A stretch of DNA of 64,000 bases from Streptomyces roseolus (GCF_014649855.1 NZ_BMTV01000019.1:106323-170322), one strand, 5' to 3'; shown: positions 41,578 to 50,101, counted from the first letter of the stretch. Numbers and translations are program-made. The notes: a model not told the origin generated them from the sequence alone.

Positions 41578-41698
41578 CGACCGGCCTCCTGCGTGGTGTT
41601 CAGACTGTGCTTGCCCGGGGGACGCCCCCCGGACCCCCAGCAGAGGGACCCGTGCGTGGTGGACCTGCTCATCGACCGGCCTCCTGCGTGGTGTTCAG
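41572..41698. repeat. 32-bp direct repeat pair flanking 63 bp at the tldD/tldE junction
   Basis: Positions 41572-41603 and 41667-41698 are identical over 32 bp and hold the last codons of tldD, its ribosome-binding AGGAGG and an ATGA stop-start. The 63-bp spacer contains a CCGGGGG/CCCCCCGG hairpin. This looks like a duplication made on insertion of a short repetitive element. Confidence 0.9.
41574..41672 (-). CDS. 32-codon coupled frame created by the duplication
   Basis: The duplicated ATGAG at the tldD stop opens a frame of 32 residues, starting MSRSTTHGSLCWGSGG and ending NTTQEAGR, whose TGA overlaps the tldE ATG. It has AGGAGG 6 bases upstream and should be translated by ribosomes leaving tldD. 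It is probably a by-product that preserves coupling to tldE, not a functional protein. Confidence 0.5.
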   Translation of the reverse strand: MSRSTTHGSLCWGSGGRPPGKHSLNTTQEAGR

Positions 41699-43192
41699 GA
41701 TGTTGACGCCCCGGAAGAGGGCGGAGGGGCAGCCGTGGGAGACGGCCGCGACCTGGCCCGGCTGGGCCTTGCCGCAGTTGAAGGCGCCGCCGAGGACGTA
41801 CGTCTGCGGGCCGCCGACCTGCTCCATCGAGCCCCAGAAGTCGGTGGTGGTGGCCTGGTACGCCACGTCCCGCAGCTGCCCGGCCAGCCGGCCGTTCTCG
41901 ATGCGGAAGAAGCGCTGGCCGGTGAACTGGAAGTTGTACCGCTGCATGTCGATCGACCAGGACCGGTCGCCGACCACGTAGATGCCCCGCTCGACGCCGC
42001 CGATCAGGTCCTCCGTCGACAGGCCGCCGGGATCGGGCCGGAGCGAGACGTTCGCCATCCGCTGCACCGGCACGTGCCCGGGGGAGTCGGCGAACGCGCA
42101 GCCGTTGGACCGGCCGAGGCCGGTGAGCTTCGCGATCCGCCGGTCCAGCTGGTAGCCGACGAGCGTGCCGTCCTTCACCAGGTCCCAGGACTGCGCCTCG
42201 ACGCCCTCGTCGTCGTACCCGATCGTCGCGAGGCCGTGCTCGGCCGTGCGGTCACCGGTCACGTTCATCACCGAGGAGCCGTACGCCAGCTTGCCCAGCT
42301 GGTCGAAGGTGGCGAAGGAGGTGCCCGCGTACGCCGCCTCGTAGCCGAGGGCCCGGTCCAGCTCGGTGGCGTGGCCGATGGACTCGTGGATCGTCAGCCA
42401 CAGGTTCGACGGGTCGACGACCAGGTCGTAGCGGCCGGCCTCGACGCTCGGCGCCCGCATCTTCTCGGCGAGCAGCTCCGGGATCTCCTCCAGCTCCTTG
42501 TCCCAGTCCCAGCCGGTCCCCGTGAGGTACTCCCAGCCCCGGCCGGCCGGCGGCGCGATCGTCCGCATCGAGTCGAACTCGCCGGTCGTGTCGTCCACGG
42601 CGATCGCCGTGAGCTCCGGGTGGAGCCGCACCCGCTGCTGGGTGGTGACGGTGCCCGCCGTGTCCGCGTAGAACTTGTTCTCGAAGACGGTGAGCAGCGA
42701 GGCGTCCACGTGCGCCACCCCGTCGGCCCGCAGCAGCCGTGCCGACCAGTCGGCGAGCAGCGCGCTCTTCTCCTCGGCCGGCACGGAGAACGGGTCGATC
42801 TCGTACGAGGAGATCCACACCTTGTCCGCGTGGACGGGCTCCGCCGCCAGCTCCACGCGCTCGTCGGAACCGGCCGCCGCGATGACCTGCGCCGACAGCT
42901 TGGCCATGGCGACGGCCTGGGAGGCGACCTTCGCCGCGCCGTCCATCGTCAGGTCGACACCGGAGGCGAAGCCCCAGGCGCCGCCGTGCACGACCCGCAC
43001 CGCATAGCCGAGGTCGGTGGTGTCCGACGAACCCGCCGACCTGGCGTCCCGCAGTCGCCAGGAGGCGGAGCGGACCCTTTCGAGGCGGAAGTCGGCGTGC
43101 TCGGCGCCGAGCGCCCGCGCCCGCGCGAGCGCCGCGTCGGCGAGCGCCCTCAACGGCAGGGCACGGAAGGTTGGGTCGATCTGATGGACCAC
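41669..43192 (-). CDS. tldD: TldD-type metallopeptidase
   Basis: The catalytic partner of TldE. The metal motif is LTIHESIGHATELDRALGYEAAYAGTSFA (HExxxH). A third ligand Cys/His region follows near VMNVTGDRTAEHGLATIGYDDEGVEA; C-terminal GGAFNCGKAQPGQVAAVSHGCPSALFRGVNILNT is the family ending. GTG 43192 (VVHQIDPTF) gives 507 residues, the usual size, with GCGAGG 6 bases upstream; ATG 43273 in the same frame would add a 27-residue basic extension. Divergent from fabG. Confidence 0.9.
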   Translation of the reverse strand: MVHQIDPTFRALPLRALADAALARARALGAEHADFRLERVRSASWRLRDARSAGSSDTTDLGYAVRVVHGGAWGFASGVDLTMDGAAKVASQAVAMAKLSAQVIAAAGSDERVELAAEPVHADKVWISSYEIDPFSVPAEEKSALLADWSARLLRADGVAHVDASLLTVFENKFYADTAGTVTTQQRVRLHPELTAIAVDDTTGEFDSMRTIAPPAGRGWEYLTGTGWDWDKELEEIPELLAEKMRAPSVEAGRYDLVVDPSNLWLTIHESIGHATELDRALGYEAAYAGTSFATFDQLGKLAYGSSVMNVTGDRTAEHGLATIGYDDEGVEAQSWDLVKDGTLVGYQLDRRIAKLTGLGRSNGCAFADSPGHVPVQRMANVSLRPDPGGLSTEDLIGGVERGIYVVGDRSWSIDMQRYNFQFTGQRFFRIENGRLAGQLRDVAYQATTTDFWGSMEQVGGPQTYVLGGAFNCGKAQPGQVAAVSHGCPSALFRGVNILNTTQEAGR

Positions 43193-43340
43193 GAGCGGCC
43201 TCGCTCTCTGCGTGACGGGAACCTGCTGCGGTTGACGGGCAACCGGAAGTGAATCACGCCGCGCCGTGCCCATCGGCCCATTTTCCCCGTCCGGCGGGCG
43301 GCGGCCCCGGTGGTTTTCCGGCGCGCGGATCTGTAGGGAT

Positions 43341-43370
43341 CCGACAGTGCCGCCCGTACGCCACTGTCGG
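43341..43370. promoter_or_regulatory. Inverted repeat in the fabG leader
   Basis: CCGACAGTG (43341-43349) and CACTGTCGG (43362-43370) form a perfect 9-bp stem, 76 bp before the fabG start. A second palindromic pair of GGTACC sites follows (about 43396-43421). They may be a transcription-factor site or an attenuator. Confidence 0.45.
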
Positions 43371-43445
43371 AGGCCGATTCTCCATGAGGTGGGAGGTACC
43401 GATAGGTTTTCGGGGTACCAGACCGCTGATCGAAAGGGTGATCCG

Positions 43446-44165
43446 TTGAGCCGCTCGGTTCTCGTCACCGGAGGAAACCGGGGCATCGGCCTCGCCATCG
43501 CCCGCGCGTTCGCCGAGGCCGGCGACAAGGTCGCGTACACGTACCGCTCGGGCGAGCCCCCGGCCGCGTTGACCGAGCTGGGCTGCCTGGCCGTCAGGTG
43601 CGACATCACCGACGGCGAGCAGGTGGAGCAGGCGTACAAGGAGATCGAGGAGAAGCACGGCCCGGTCGAGGTCCTCGTGGCCAACGCCGGCGTCACCCGC
43701 GACACCCTCCTGATGCGCATGTCCGACGAGGACTTCACCTCCGTCGTCGACACCAACCTCACCGGCACCTTCCGGGTCGTCAAGCGCGCCAACCGCGGCA
43801 TGCTGCGCGCCAAGAAGGGCCGCGTCGTCCTGATCTCCTCGGTCGTCGGTCTGCTGGGCTCCGCGGGCCAGGCCAACTACGCCGCCTCCAAGGCCGGCCT
43901 GGTCGGCTTCGCCCGCTCGCTCGCCCGTGAGCTCGGCTCGCGGAACATCACGTTCAACGTCGTCGCGCCCGGCTTCGTCGACACCGACATGACCGCCGTG
44001 CTCACCGACGAGCAGCGCGCGGGCATCGTGTCCCAGGTGCCGCTGGGCCGCTACGCGAAGCCGGAGGAGATCGCCGCCACGGTGCGCTTCCTCGCCTCCG
44101 ACGACGCCTCGTACATCACTGGAGCCGTCATTCCGGTTGACGGCGGATTGGGCATGGGTCACTGA
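43446..44165 (+). CDS. fabG: 3-oxoacyl-[ACP] reductase
   Basis: NADPH-dependent beta-ketoacyl-ACP reductase, 239 residues, classical SDR. Cofactor motif TGGNRGIG at residue 9, NAGVTRDTLLMRM, catalytic Ser in LISSVVG, and YAASK with Tyr/Lys. The end YITGAVIPVDGGLGMGH is typical. TTG 43446 is the start; AAAGGGTGA is about 5 bases upstream. It is 5 bp ahead of fabI. The pair corresponds to S. coelicolor SCO1815-SCO1814 in the fatty-acid elongation cycle, and resembles mabA-inhA of mycobacteria. Confidence 0.95.
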   Translation: MSRSVLVTGGNRGIGLAIARAFAEAGDKVAYTYRSGEPPAALTELGCLAVRCDITDGEQVEQAYKEIEEKHGPVEVLVANAGVTRDTLLMRMSDEDFTSVVDTNLTGTFRVVKRANRGMLRAKKGRVVLISSVVGLLGSAGQANYAASKAGLVGFARSLARELGSRNITFNVVAPGFVDTDMTAVLTDEQRAGIVSQVPLGRYAKPEEIAATVRFLASDDASYITGAVIPVDGGLGMGH

Positions 44166-44170
44166 TCACC

Positions 44171-44947
44171 ATGAGCGGAATTCTCGAGGGCAAGCGCATC
44201 CTCATCACCGGTGTGCTGATGGAGTCCTCCATCGCCTTCCACGCCGCCAAGCTGGCCCAGGAGCAGGGCGCGGAGATCATCCTCACCGCCTGGCCCCGGC
44301 CGACGCTGACCGAGCGCATCGCCAAGAAGCTGCCCCACCCCGACAAGGTCAAGGTGCTGGAGCTCGACGTCTCCAACGACGAGCACCTCGCCCGCCTGGA
44401 GGGCCAGGTCCGCGAGCACCTCGGCGACCGCCTCGACGGCGTCGTGCACTCCATCGGCTTCGCCCCGCAGGACGCCCTCGGCGGCAACTTCCTCAACACG
44501 CCGTTCGAGTCCGTCGCCACCGCCATGCACGTCTCGGCCTTCTCCCTGAAGTCCCTGACGATGGCGCTGCTGCCGCTGATGAGCGAGGGCGGTTCGGTCG
44601 TCGGCCTCACCTTCGACGCCAAGTTCGCCTGGCCGCAGTACGACTGGATGGGCCCGGCCAAGGCCGCCCTGGAGGCCACCAGCCGCTACATGGCCCGTGA
44701 CCTGGGCAAGCAGAACATCCGCTGCAACCTGGTCTCCGCCGGCCCGCTCGGCTCCATGGCCGCGAAGTCCATCCCGGGCTTCGGCGAGCTGGCGAAGGTC
44801 TGGGACAGCCGCTCCCCGCTGGAGTGGGACCTGTCCGACCCGGAGCCGGCCGGCCGCGCGATCGTCGCGCTGCTCTCCGACTGGTTCCCGAAGACCACCG
44901 GCGAGATCGTCCACGTCGACGGCGGTCTGCACGCGATCGGCGCCTGA
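44171..44947 (+). CDS. fabI: Enoyl-[ACP] reductase (InhA/FabI)
   Basis: NADH-dependent enoyl-ACP reductase that completes each fatty-acid elongation cycle, 258 residues. The start SGILEGKRILITGVLMESSIAFHAAKLAQEQGAE and HSIGFAP are InhA-like, and the catalytic pair sits in QYDWMGPAKAALE (Tyr-x6-Lys). LGKQNIRCNLVSAGPLGSMAAKSIPGF is the substrate-loop region. It is the usual target of triclosan and isoniazid adducts in related organisms. Second gene of the fabG-fabI pair. Confidence 0.96.
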   Translation: MSGILEGKRILITGVLMESSIAFHAAKLAQEQGAEIILTAWPRPTLTERIAKKLPHPDKVKVLELDVSNDEHLARLEGQVREHLGDRLDGVVHSIGFAPQDALGGNFLNTPFESVATAMHVSAFSLKSLTMALLPLMSEGGSVVGLTFDAKFAWPQYDWMGPAKAALEATSRYMARDLGKQNIRCNLVSAGPLGSMAAKSIPGFGELAKVWDSRSPLEWDLSDPEPAGRAIVALLSDWFPKTTGEIVHVDGGLHAIGA

Positions 44948-44969
44948 CCGCGCCCGTACCGCACCGGCC

Positions 44970-45013
44970 GGGGCCGGGCGCCGGGTCCCTTCCGGGACCG
45001 GGCGCCCGGCCCC
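44970..45013 (+). terminator. Hairpin terminator after fabI
   Basis: 20-base arms (44970-44989, 44994-45013) with one mismatch and a TTCC loop, 22 bp after the fabI stop. Confidence 0.75.
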
Positions 45014-45102
45014 GTTCCGTTCCCGACTCGAAAAGTCCGGCGGATCACCGCAGACTGGTCGGAGCGTGTCGTTCCGGCTACTCACGGGGAGGAGGTACGG
45101 GC

Positions 45103-45525
45103 ATGCGCGCGCTCCACCGCGGCTTCGCCGCCCATGCCTCGGTCGCCGCCCTGCTCCTCGGCACCGCCGTCGCCGCGGAGGTCCACGCGGCCCCCGCCCC
45201 CGCCGAGGAACCCGCCGTCGCCGCCCCGGCGGCCGAGCTCCCCGAGGACTTCGGCGCCTCCTGCCACACGGTCGTCGAGGGCGCCCGGGTCACCGCCCAC
45301 TGCCGCAACCCCTATCCGCGGACCGACCGGATACGGCTCCACGTCGAGTGCGACCCCTGGTGGGACCTCGACACCGACAGCGCCCCCGTGGACGTCGCTC
45401 CCGCCGACCACGCGACGCTCACCGCCCGCTGCTGGAAGGCGGTCCGCTCCGCCTGGGTCACCCACGAACCGGCGGCGGAGCCTGCTCCTCCGTCGCCGCC
45501 CGCCGCTTCCCGCCCAGGCACATGA
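45103..45525 (+). CDS. Small secreted protein with four cysteines, unknown function
   Basis: A 140-residue predicted exported protein. A signal peptide (about residues 1-30, AALLLGTAVAAEVHAAPA) leads to a Pro/Ala/Glu linker and a compact domain with Cys at about 54, 67, 83 and 110, enough for two disulfides, and a conserved-looking DPWWDLDTDSAPVDV. A Pro-rich tail closes it. GGAGGAGG lies 7 bases before ATG 45103. Its last 68 bp overlap the GntR-type gene on the other strand. No known family was recognised. Confidence 0.75.
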   Translation: MRALHRGFAAHASVAALLLGTAVAAEVHAAPAPAEEPAVAAPAAELPEDFGASCHTVVEGARVTAHCRNPYPRTDRIRLHVECDPWWDLDTDSAPVDVAPADHATLTARCWKAVRSAWVTHEPAAEPAPPSPPAASRPGT

Positions 45526-46174
45526 ACGGGTAGCCCGCGGCCTCCTCGGCCGCCCGCTCCGCGTCCCCGGCCCGGATCGCCTCCACGAGCCGCGCGTGGT
45601 CCATGTGGTTCTCCGGCCGCAGGTCCGGCCCCACGTCGTCGCGCAGCCACTCCCGCAGGAGATCGCCCAGGTCCGCGTAGAGCTCCGTCAGCACCTCGTT
45701 GCCCGACGCCGCCACCACCGCGTGGTGGAAGGCCGCGTCGGCCGTCACGAACCGCTCCGCGTCCCCCGACTCCCACGCCTCCTCGCGCCGGACGAGCAGC
45801 GCGTCCAGTTGCGCCAGGTCCCGCTCGGAGCGCCGGCGCGCCGCGAACCGCGCGGCCGCCGACTCCAGCGTGGAGCGCAGCTCGGCCACGTGCGTCGGGT
45901 CGGAGCCCGCGAACCGCCGGTGCATCACCCCGGCGAGCTCGCTCGTCGCCGCCACGTAGGTGCCGGAGCCCTGCCGGATGTCGAGCAGCCCGTTGTGGGC
46001 GAGGGCCCGGACCGCCTCGCGGACGGTGTTGCGGGCCACGCCCAGCTGCTCGACCAGCTCGGGCTCGGTCGGGATGCGGGAGCCGACCTGCCACTCGCCG
46101 GAGGTGATCTGGTTCCGCAGCTCGGCGATCACCTGGTCGGTGAGACCGGTGCGCCGGGGGTGCCCGAGGGCCAT
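45458..46174 (-). CDS. FadR-subfamily GntR transcriptional regulator
   Basis: A 238-residue regulator. The N-terminal winged helix-turn-helix reads LTDQVIAELRNQITSGEWQVGSRIPTEPELVEQLGVARNTVREAVRALAHNGLLDIRQGSGTYV, a classic GntR domain. The C-terminal helical FCD ligand domain (about residues 95-220) has the metal-site HxxxH-like FHHAVVAASGN and ENHMDHARLVEAIRAGD. ATG 46174 is chosen because the domain begins right after it. It is divergent from the CynX-type transporter, with two palindromes between them; it probably represses that gene and itself. Confidence 0.9.
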   Translation of the reverse strand: MALGHPRRTGLTDQVIAELRNQITSGEWQVGSRIPTEPELVEQLGVARNTVREAVRALAHNGLLDIRQGSGTYVAATSELAGVMHRRFAGSDPTHVAELRSTLESAAARFAARRRSERDLAQLDALLVRREEAWESGDAERFVTADAAFHHAVVAASGNEVLTELYADLGDLLREWLRDDVGPDLRPENHMDHARLVEAIRAGDAERAAEEAAGYPFMCLGGKRRAATEEQAPPPVRG

Positions 46175-46222
46175 GGGGGACTCGCCTTCACGCGCGTTGT
46201 GGAGGGTGACCGTGCACAGATC

Positions 46223-46255
46223 GTCCAAGAGTGGACAATCAATCATCCCATGATT
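46223..46255. promoter_or_regulatory. Two adjacent inverted repeats, likely GntR operators
   Basis: GTCCA-N4-TGGAC (46223-46236) and AATCAT-CCC-ATGATT (46241-46255) lie between the divergent GntR regulator and MFS transporter genes. The AT-rich second site stands out from the surroundings. Confidence 0.55.
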
Positions 46256-46268
46256 CTATGATGGTTCC

Positions 46269-47591
46269 ATGCCAGACGAGCCGAAGACCCTCGAACCCGC
46301 CGCCGCACGGCGGACCCCCGCCCCCGAGCAGTCCCTGCCCGCCCCGGCGAACGGCCGTCCCGCCCGCTGGACGCTCGGCCTCGTCTCCGTCGGCCTCGTC
46401 CTCGCCGCGCTCAACCTGCGCCCCGCGATCACCAGCCTCGGCGCCCTCCTCGAAGAGGTCAGCGCCACCCTCCACATGAGCGGCACCGTCGCCGGCGTCC
46501 TCACCTCGGTGCCGCCGCTCTGCTTCGCGGTCTTCGGCATCACGGCCCCCCGCCTGGCCCGCCGCTTCGGCCCCGCCGCCGTCGTCTGCGCCGGCATGGC
46601 CGCCATCCTCGCGGGCCTGCTGCTGCGCCCCTTCGCGACCGGCACCGCGGGCTTCCTGGCCGCCAGCGCCCTCGCCCTCATGGGCATCGCCGTCAGCAAC
46701 ATCCTCATGCCGGTGATCGTGAAGCGGTACTTCCCCGACCGCGTCGGCAGCATGACCGGCCTGTACTCCATGGCCCTGGCCCTCGGCACCTCGCTCGCCG
46801 CCGCCCTCACGGTCCCCATGACCGACGCCCTCGGCGGCGACTGGCGGCTCGGCCTCGGCGTCTGGGCGGTCCTCGCCGCCCTCGCCGTCCTGTCCTGGCT
46901 CCCGCTCGTCAAGGACCGCAACGGCCCGGCCCTCACGGAGCAGGGCGTTCCGGCCCAGGCCCCGGCCCCGGGCGCGACGGCCCCGGCCGCCGCCCCGACC
47001 GGCACCGCGCCCCGCCCCGTGTACCGCAGCCGCACCGCCTGGGCGCTGGCCTGCTTCTTCGGCCTCCAGGCCACCGGCGCGTACATCACCATGGGCTGGA
47101 TGCCACAGATCTTCCGCGACGCCGGCGTCCCCGCCTCCACCGCGGGCGTCCTGCTCGCGGTCACCATGGTCATGGGCGTCCCGCTCGCCTTCGTCATCCC
47201 GCGCCTCGCGACCCGGATGCGCCACCAGGGCCCGATCGTCGTCGCCCTCGGCACCTGCGGCCTCGCCGGCTACACCGGCCTGCTGCTCGCCCCGGCCGGC
47301 GGCGCCTGGGTCTGGGCGGTGCTCCTCGGCGTCTCCAACTGCGCCTTCCCGCTCGCCCTCACCATGATCGGCATGCGCTCGCGCACCGGCGCCGGCGTCG
47401 TCCGCCTGTCCGCCTTCGCCCAGAGCGTCGGCTACCTCATCTCCATCCCCGGCCCGCTCCTCGTCGGCGTCCTCTACCAGCACAGCGGCGGCTGGGGCGT
47501 GCCGATCGCCCTCATGGCCGGGCTGATGATCCCGCAGATGATCGTGGGCACCCTCGCCGGACGGGACCGGACGATCGAAGACGAATCCTGA
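46269..47591 (+). CDS. CynX/NimT family MFS transporter
   Basis: A 440-residue major facilitator with 12 predicted transmembrane helices and a long Ala/Pro-rich central loop (about residues 222-255). ALNLRPAITSLGALLEEV near residue 45 and the RYFPDRVGSMTGLYSMALALGTSLAAAL stretch typify the cyanate/nitroimidazole-transporter (CynX/NimT) group. Substrate unknown. ATG 46269 lies 14 bp past the second palindrome, so the GntR regulator probably controls it. Confidence 0.92.
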   Translation: MPDEPKTLEPAAARRTPAPEQSLPAPANGRPARWTLGLVSVGLVLAALNLRPAITSLGALLEEVSATLHMSGTVAGVLTSVPPLCFAVFGITAPRLARRFGPAAVVCAGMAAILAGLLLRPFATGTAGFLAASALALMGIAVSNILMPVIVKRYFPDRVGSMTGLYSMALALGTSLAAALTVPMTDALGGDWRLGLGVWAVLAALAVLSWLPLVKDRNGPALTEQGVPAQAPAPGATAPAAAPTGTAPRPVYRSRTAWALACFFGLQATGAYITMGWMPQIFRDAGVPASTAGVLLAVTMVMGVPLAFVIPRLATRMRHQGPIVVALGTCGLAGYTGLLLAPAGGAWVWAVLLGVSNCAFPLALTMIGMRSRTGAGVVRLSAFAQSVGYLISIPGPLLVGVLYQHSGGWGVPIALMAGLMIPQMIVGTLAGRDRTIEDES

Positions 47592-47608
47592 GATGCGAGA
47601 CTGGGGCC

Positions 47609-47725
47609 ATGCCCGTTCTCGAACCCAACCCCCAGGGCGGCCAGAAGAAGCTGCTCCTCGTGCTCGGCGCGATGCTCGGCATCACGGTCGTCATCGCCGT
47701 CATCGCCTCGATCGCCTCCCCATGA
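47609..47725 (+). CDS. 38-residue membrane peptide, SGM_5486 family transporter-associated
   Basis: MPVLEPNPQGGQKK followed by one hydrophobic helix (LLLVLGAMLGITVVIAVIASIA) and SP. It begins 17 bp after the MFS transporter stop and its size and sequence match the Streptomyces SGM_5486 family, so named because it accompanies these transporters. It probably inserts as a single-span membrane peptide and may be a small transporter subunit. It is too short for usual gene-length cut-offs. Confidence 0.85.
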   Translation: MPVLEPNPQGGQKKLLLVLGAMLGITVVIAVIASIASP

Positions 47726-47940
47726 CCTGACCCCCCGCCCCCTCCGGGCGGGGCGGCGGAGAACCCGGGGGTAGGGAGAACCCCCGCATCCCCTAGGGGA
47801 AAGACTCAGGGGCGACTGGGTGGATCACCGGATGGGCCACGGCCCCCGTGCTCCCTACGGTGGAACCACACCGCGGCACCCGCGGCTCCCACCCTTCCCC
47901 GGGGCTCCGCCCACGGGGCGTCCCCACCACGGAGGCGGTC

Positions 47941-48144
47941 ATGACGGCCCTCACCCGCACCGGCGACCGCACCCCGCCCGCCGGCGTCGACACCCGGCTG
48001 CCCTGGTGGGCCCTCGCCCTCCCGGTGGCCGCCTTCACCGTCCTGCTCCTGCTGGTCACCGGTCCCGGTGAGGCCGCCGCGACCGGAGGGGACGGCGGGA
48101 TGGGACACCTCCTCCAGCGGATCGGGCAAACCCTCGCTCTCTGA
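47941..48144 (+). CDS. Small single-span membrane protein, unknown function
   Basis: A 67-residue protein. A polar N-terminus (MTALTRTGDRTPPAGVDTR) precedes one strong helix (PWWALALPVAAFTVLLLLVTG, residues 21-41) and a Gly-rich tail ending MGHLLQRIGQTLAL. GGAGG is 6 bases before ATG 47941. It precedes the SixA gene by 35 bp in the same direction and may be cotranscribed. I do not recognise the family. Confidence 0.65.
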   Translation: MTALTRTGDRTPPAGVDTRLPWWALALPVAAFTVLLLLVTGPGEAAATGGDGGMGHLLQRIGQTLAL

Positions 48145-48179
48145 GTCAGGACGGGCCGATCCGTGCCAAGCTGAGGACC

Positions 48180-48698
48180 ATGAGCGTCGACACAACCCGC
48201 AGGATCGTGCTGCTCCGGCACGCGAAGGCAGACTGGGGCCAGGAGACCGACCACGAGCGCCCGCTCGCCGAGCGCGGCCGCAAGGACGCCCCCGTGGCGG
48301 GCCGCCGGCTCGCCCGGACCGGGATCCACTTCGACCTTGCCCTCTGTTCGACCGCGGCGCGCACCCGCGAGACCTGGAAGCTCGCCGTCCACGAACTGGC
48401 CGAGCGCCCCCGCACGGTCTACGAGGAGCGGATCTACGAGGCGTCCCCCGGCGAGCTCATCGCCCTGCTCAACGAGGTCCCGGAGGACGTGCGGGACCTC
48501 CTGGTCATCGGCCACAACCCCGGCATGCACGGCCTCACCGAGGTGCTGGCAGGCGACTCCGAGGGCGACGCCCTCGCGCGGATGAACCGCACCGGCTACC
48601 CCACCTCCGCCTTCGCCGTGCTCACCTTCACCGGCACCTGGAAGTCCGTCGAGCCCGGGAGCACCCGCCTCGTCGACTTCTGGACCCCCCACGACTGA
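48180..48698 (+). CDS. SixA-type histidine phosphatase
   Basis: A 172-residue member of the histidine phosphatase (phosphoglycerate-mutase-like) family. The catalytic RHA motif is VLLRHAKADWGQ near residue 14; the second conserved His is in VIGHNPGMHGL near 122. The family acts on phosphohistidine or small phosphomonoesters; the target in Streptomyces is unknown. No membrane or export signal. The stop is followed by a hairpin shared with serB. Confidence 0.9.
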   Translation: MSVDTTRRIVLLRHAKADWGQETDHERPLAERGRKDAPVAGRRLARTGIHFDLALCSTAARTRETWKLAVHELAERPRTVYEERIYEASPGELIALLNEVPEDVRDLLVIGHNPGMHGLTEVLAGDSEGDALARMNRTGYPTSAFAVLTFTGTWKSVEPGSTRLVDFWTPHD

Positions 48699-48797
48699 TC
48701 CCACACGGCCCCCCGGCGCGGGAGCCGCGCACGACATCCGCGCACGGGCCCGCCGGCGCCCCGCAGGCACCTCCGGGCGTCCGGGGCCGGTACGCGC

Positions 48798-48834
48798 AAG
48801 GGGCCCGGCCACCACGACGGCGGCCGGGCCCCTT
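48798..48834. terminator. Bidirectional hairpin terminator
   Basis: AAGGGGCCCGGCC (48798-48810) pairs with GGCCGGGCCCCTT (48822-48834) between the convergent SixA and serB genes. Confidence 0.8.
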
Positions 48835-48862
48835 CCCGTACGAGAGGACCCGAGGACCCGGC

Positions 48863-50101
48863 TCAGTGCAGCAGCTCCTCGCCGCCGTCCGCCGCCTCGA
48901 CCTCCTCGCGGGTGATCCCGAGCAGGTACAGCACCGTGTCGAGGAACGGCACGTTCACCGCCGTGTGCGCCGCCTCGCGCACCACCGGCTTGGCGTTGAA
49001 GGCCACCCCGAGCCCCGCCGCGTTCAGCATGTCCAGGTCGTTGGCGCCGTCGCCGATCGCCACCGTCTGCGCCAGCGGCACCCCGGCCTCCGCCGCGAAC
49101 CGGCGCAGCAGCCGCGCCTTGCCCGCCCGGTCCACGATCTCGCCCGTCACCCGGCCGGTGAGCTTCCCGTCGACGATCTCCAGTGTGTTGGCCTGGGCGA
49201 AGTCGAGCCCGAGCCGCTCCTTCAGATCGTCCGTGACCTGAGTGAAGCCGCCCGAGACCACGCCCACCTGGTAGCCGAGCCGCTTCAGGGTGCGGATCAG
49301 GGTCCGGGCACCCGGCGTGAGCCGCACCTCGGCCCGCACCTTGTCCACGACCGAAGCGTCCAGGCCCTCCAGGAGCGCCACGCGCGCGTGCAGCGACTGC
49401 TCGAAGTCCAGCTCGCCGCGCATCGCCGCCGCCGTCACCTCGGCGACCTTCTCCTCGCACCCGGCGTGCGCCGCGAAGAGCTCGATCACCTCGTCCTGGA
49501 TCAGCGTCGAGTCCACGTCCATGACGACCAGCCGCTGCGCCCTCCGGTGCAGCCCCGCCGAGACCACGGCCACGTCCACGCCGATGGTGTGCGCCTCGGT
49601 GGCCAGCGCCGTCCGCAGCGCCTCGGTCGCGCAGCCCGAGACCGCGAACTCGACCGCCGTCACCGGGTACTTCGCCAGCCGGAAGATGCGGTCGATGTTG
49701 CCGCCCGTCCCGGCGATCCTGGCCGCTATGGCCGCCGTCTGCTCGGCCGTCAGCGGGTGTCCGAGGACCGTCACGTGCGAGCGGCCCTCGCCGCGCGGCC
49801 GGTTGTCGCCGAGACCCGAGATGATCTCGGCCTGGAGCTTCAGCGACTCGGCCCAGCTGTGCACGGTGGCGCGCAGCTCGCCCTGGGAGGCGACGGTCGG
49901 CTCGGTGACCAGCGCGCACAGCACGAGCCGTCCGCGCGACACGACCTGCTCGATGTCGACGACGTCCACGGAGAAGGCGGCCAGGGTGTCGAAGAGGCCG
50001 GCCGTGATTCCGGGCCGGTCCTTCCCGAAGATCTTGACGAGAAGCGTGGGCACGTCCGCGGGGTGAACGGCGGGGACGTCCGGTGTCTGCGATGCGCTCA
50101 T
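48863..50101 (-). CDS. serB: Phosphoserine phosphatase with N-terminal ACT domains
   Basis: Last step of serine synthesis: dephosphorylates O-phospho-L-serine. It has 412 residues. The N-terminal half holds two ACT-like regions (about 18-95 and 105-180: TLLVKIFGKDRPGITAGLFDTLA and VTVLGHPLTAEQ), probably for amino-acid feedback. The HAD catalytic part has the motif MDVDSTLIQDEVIELFA (Asp nucleophile and acid), GVVSGGFTQV and GDGANDLDMLNAAGLGVAF. Similar to mycobacterial SerB2 in layout. ATG 50101 is the start. Confidence 0.95.
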   Translation of the reverse strand: MSASQTPDVPAVHPADVPTLLVKIFGKDRPGITAGLFDTLAAFSVDVVDIEQVVSRGRLVLCALVTEPTVASQGELRATVHSWAESLKLQAEIISGLGDNRPRGEGRSHVTVLGHPLTAEQTAAIAARIAGTGGNIDRIFRLAKYPVTAVEFAVSGCATEALRTALATEAHTIGVDVAVVSAGLHRRAQRLVVMDVDSTLIQDEVIELFAAHAGCEEKVAEVTAAAMRGELDFEQSLHARVALLEGLDASVVDKVRAEVRLTPGARTLIRTLKRLGYQVGVVSGGFTQVTDDLKERLGLDFAQANTLEIVDGKLTGRVTGEIVDRAGKARLLRRFAAEAGVPLAQTVAIGDGANDLDMLNAAGLGVAFNAKPVVREAAHTAVNVPFLDTVLYLLGITREEVEAADGGEELLH

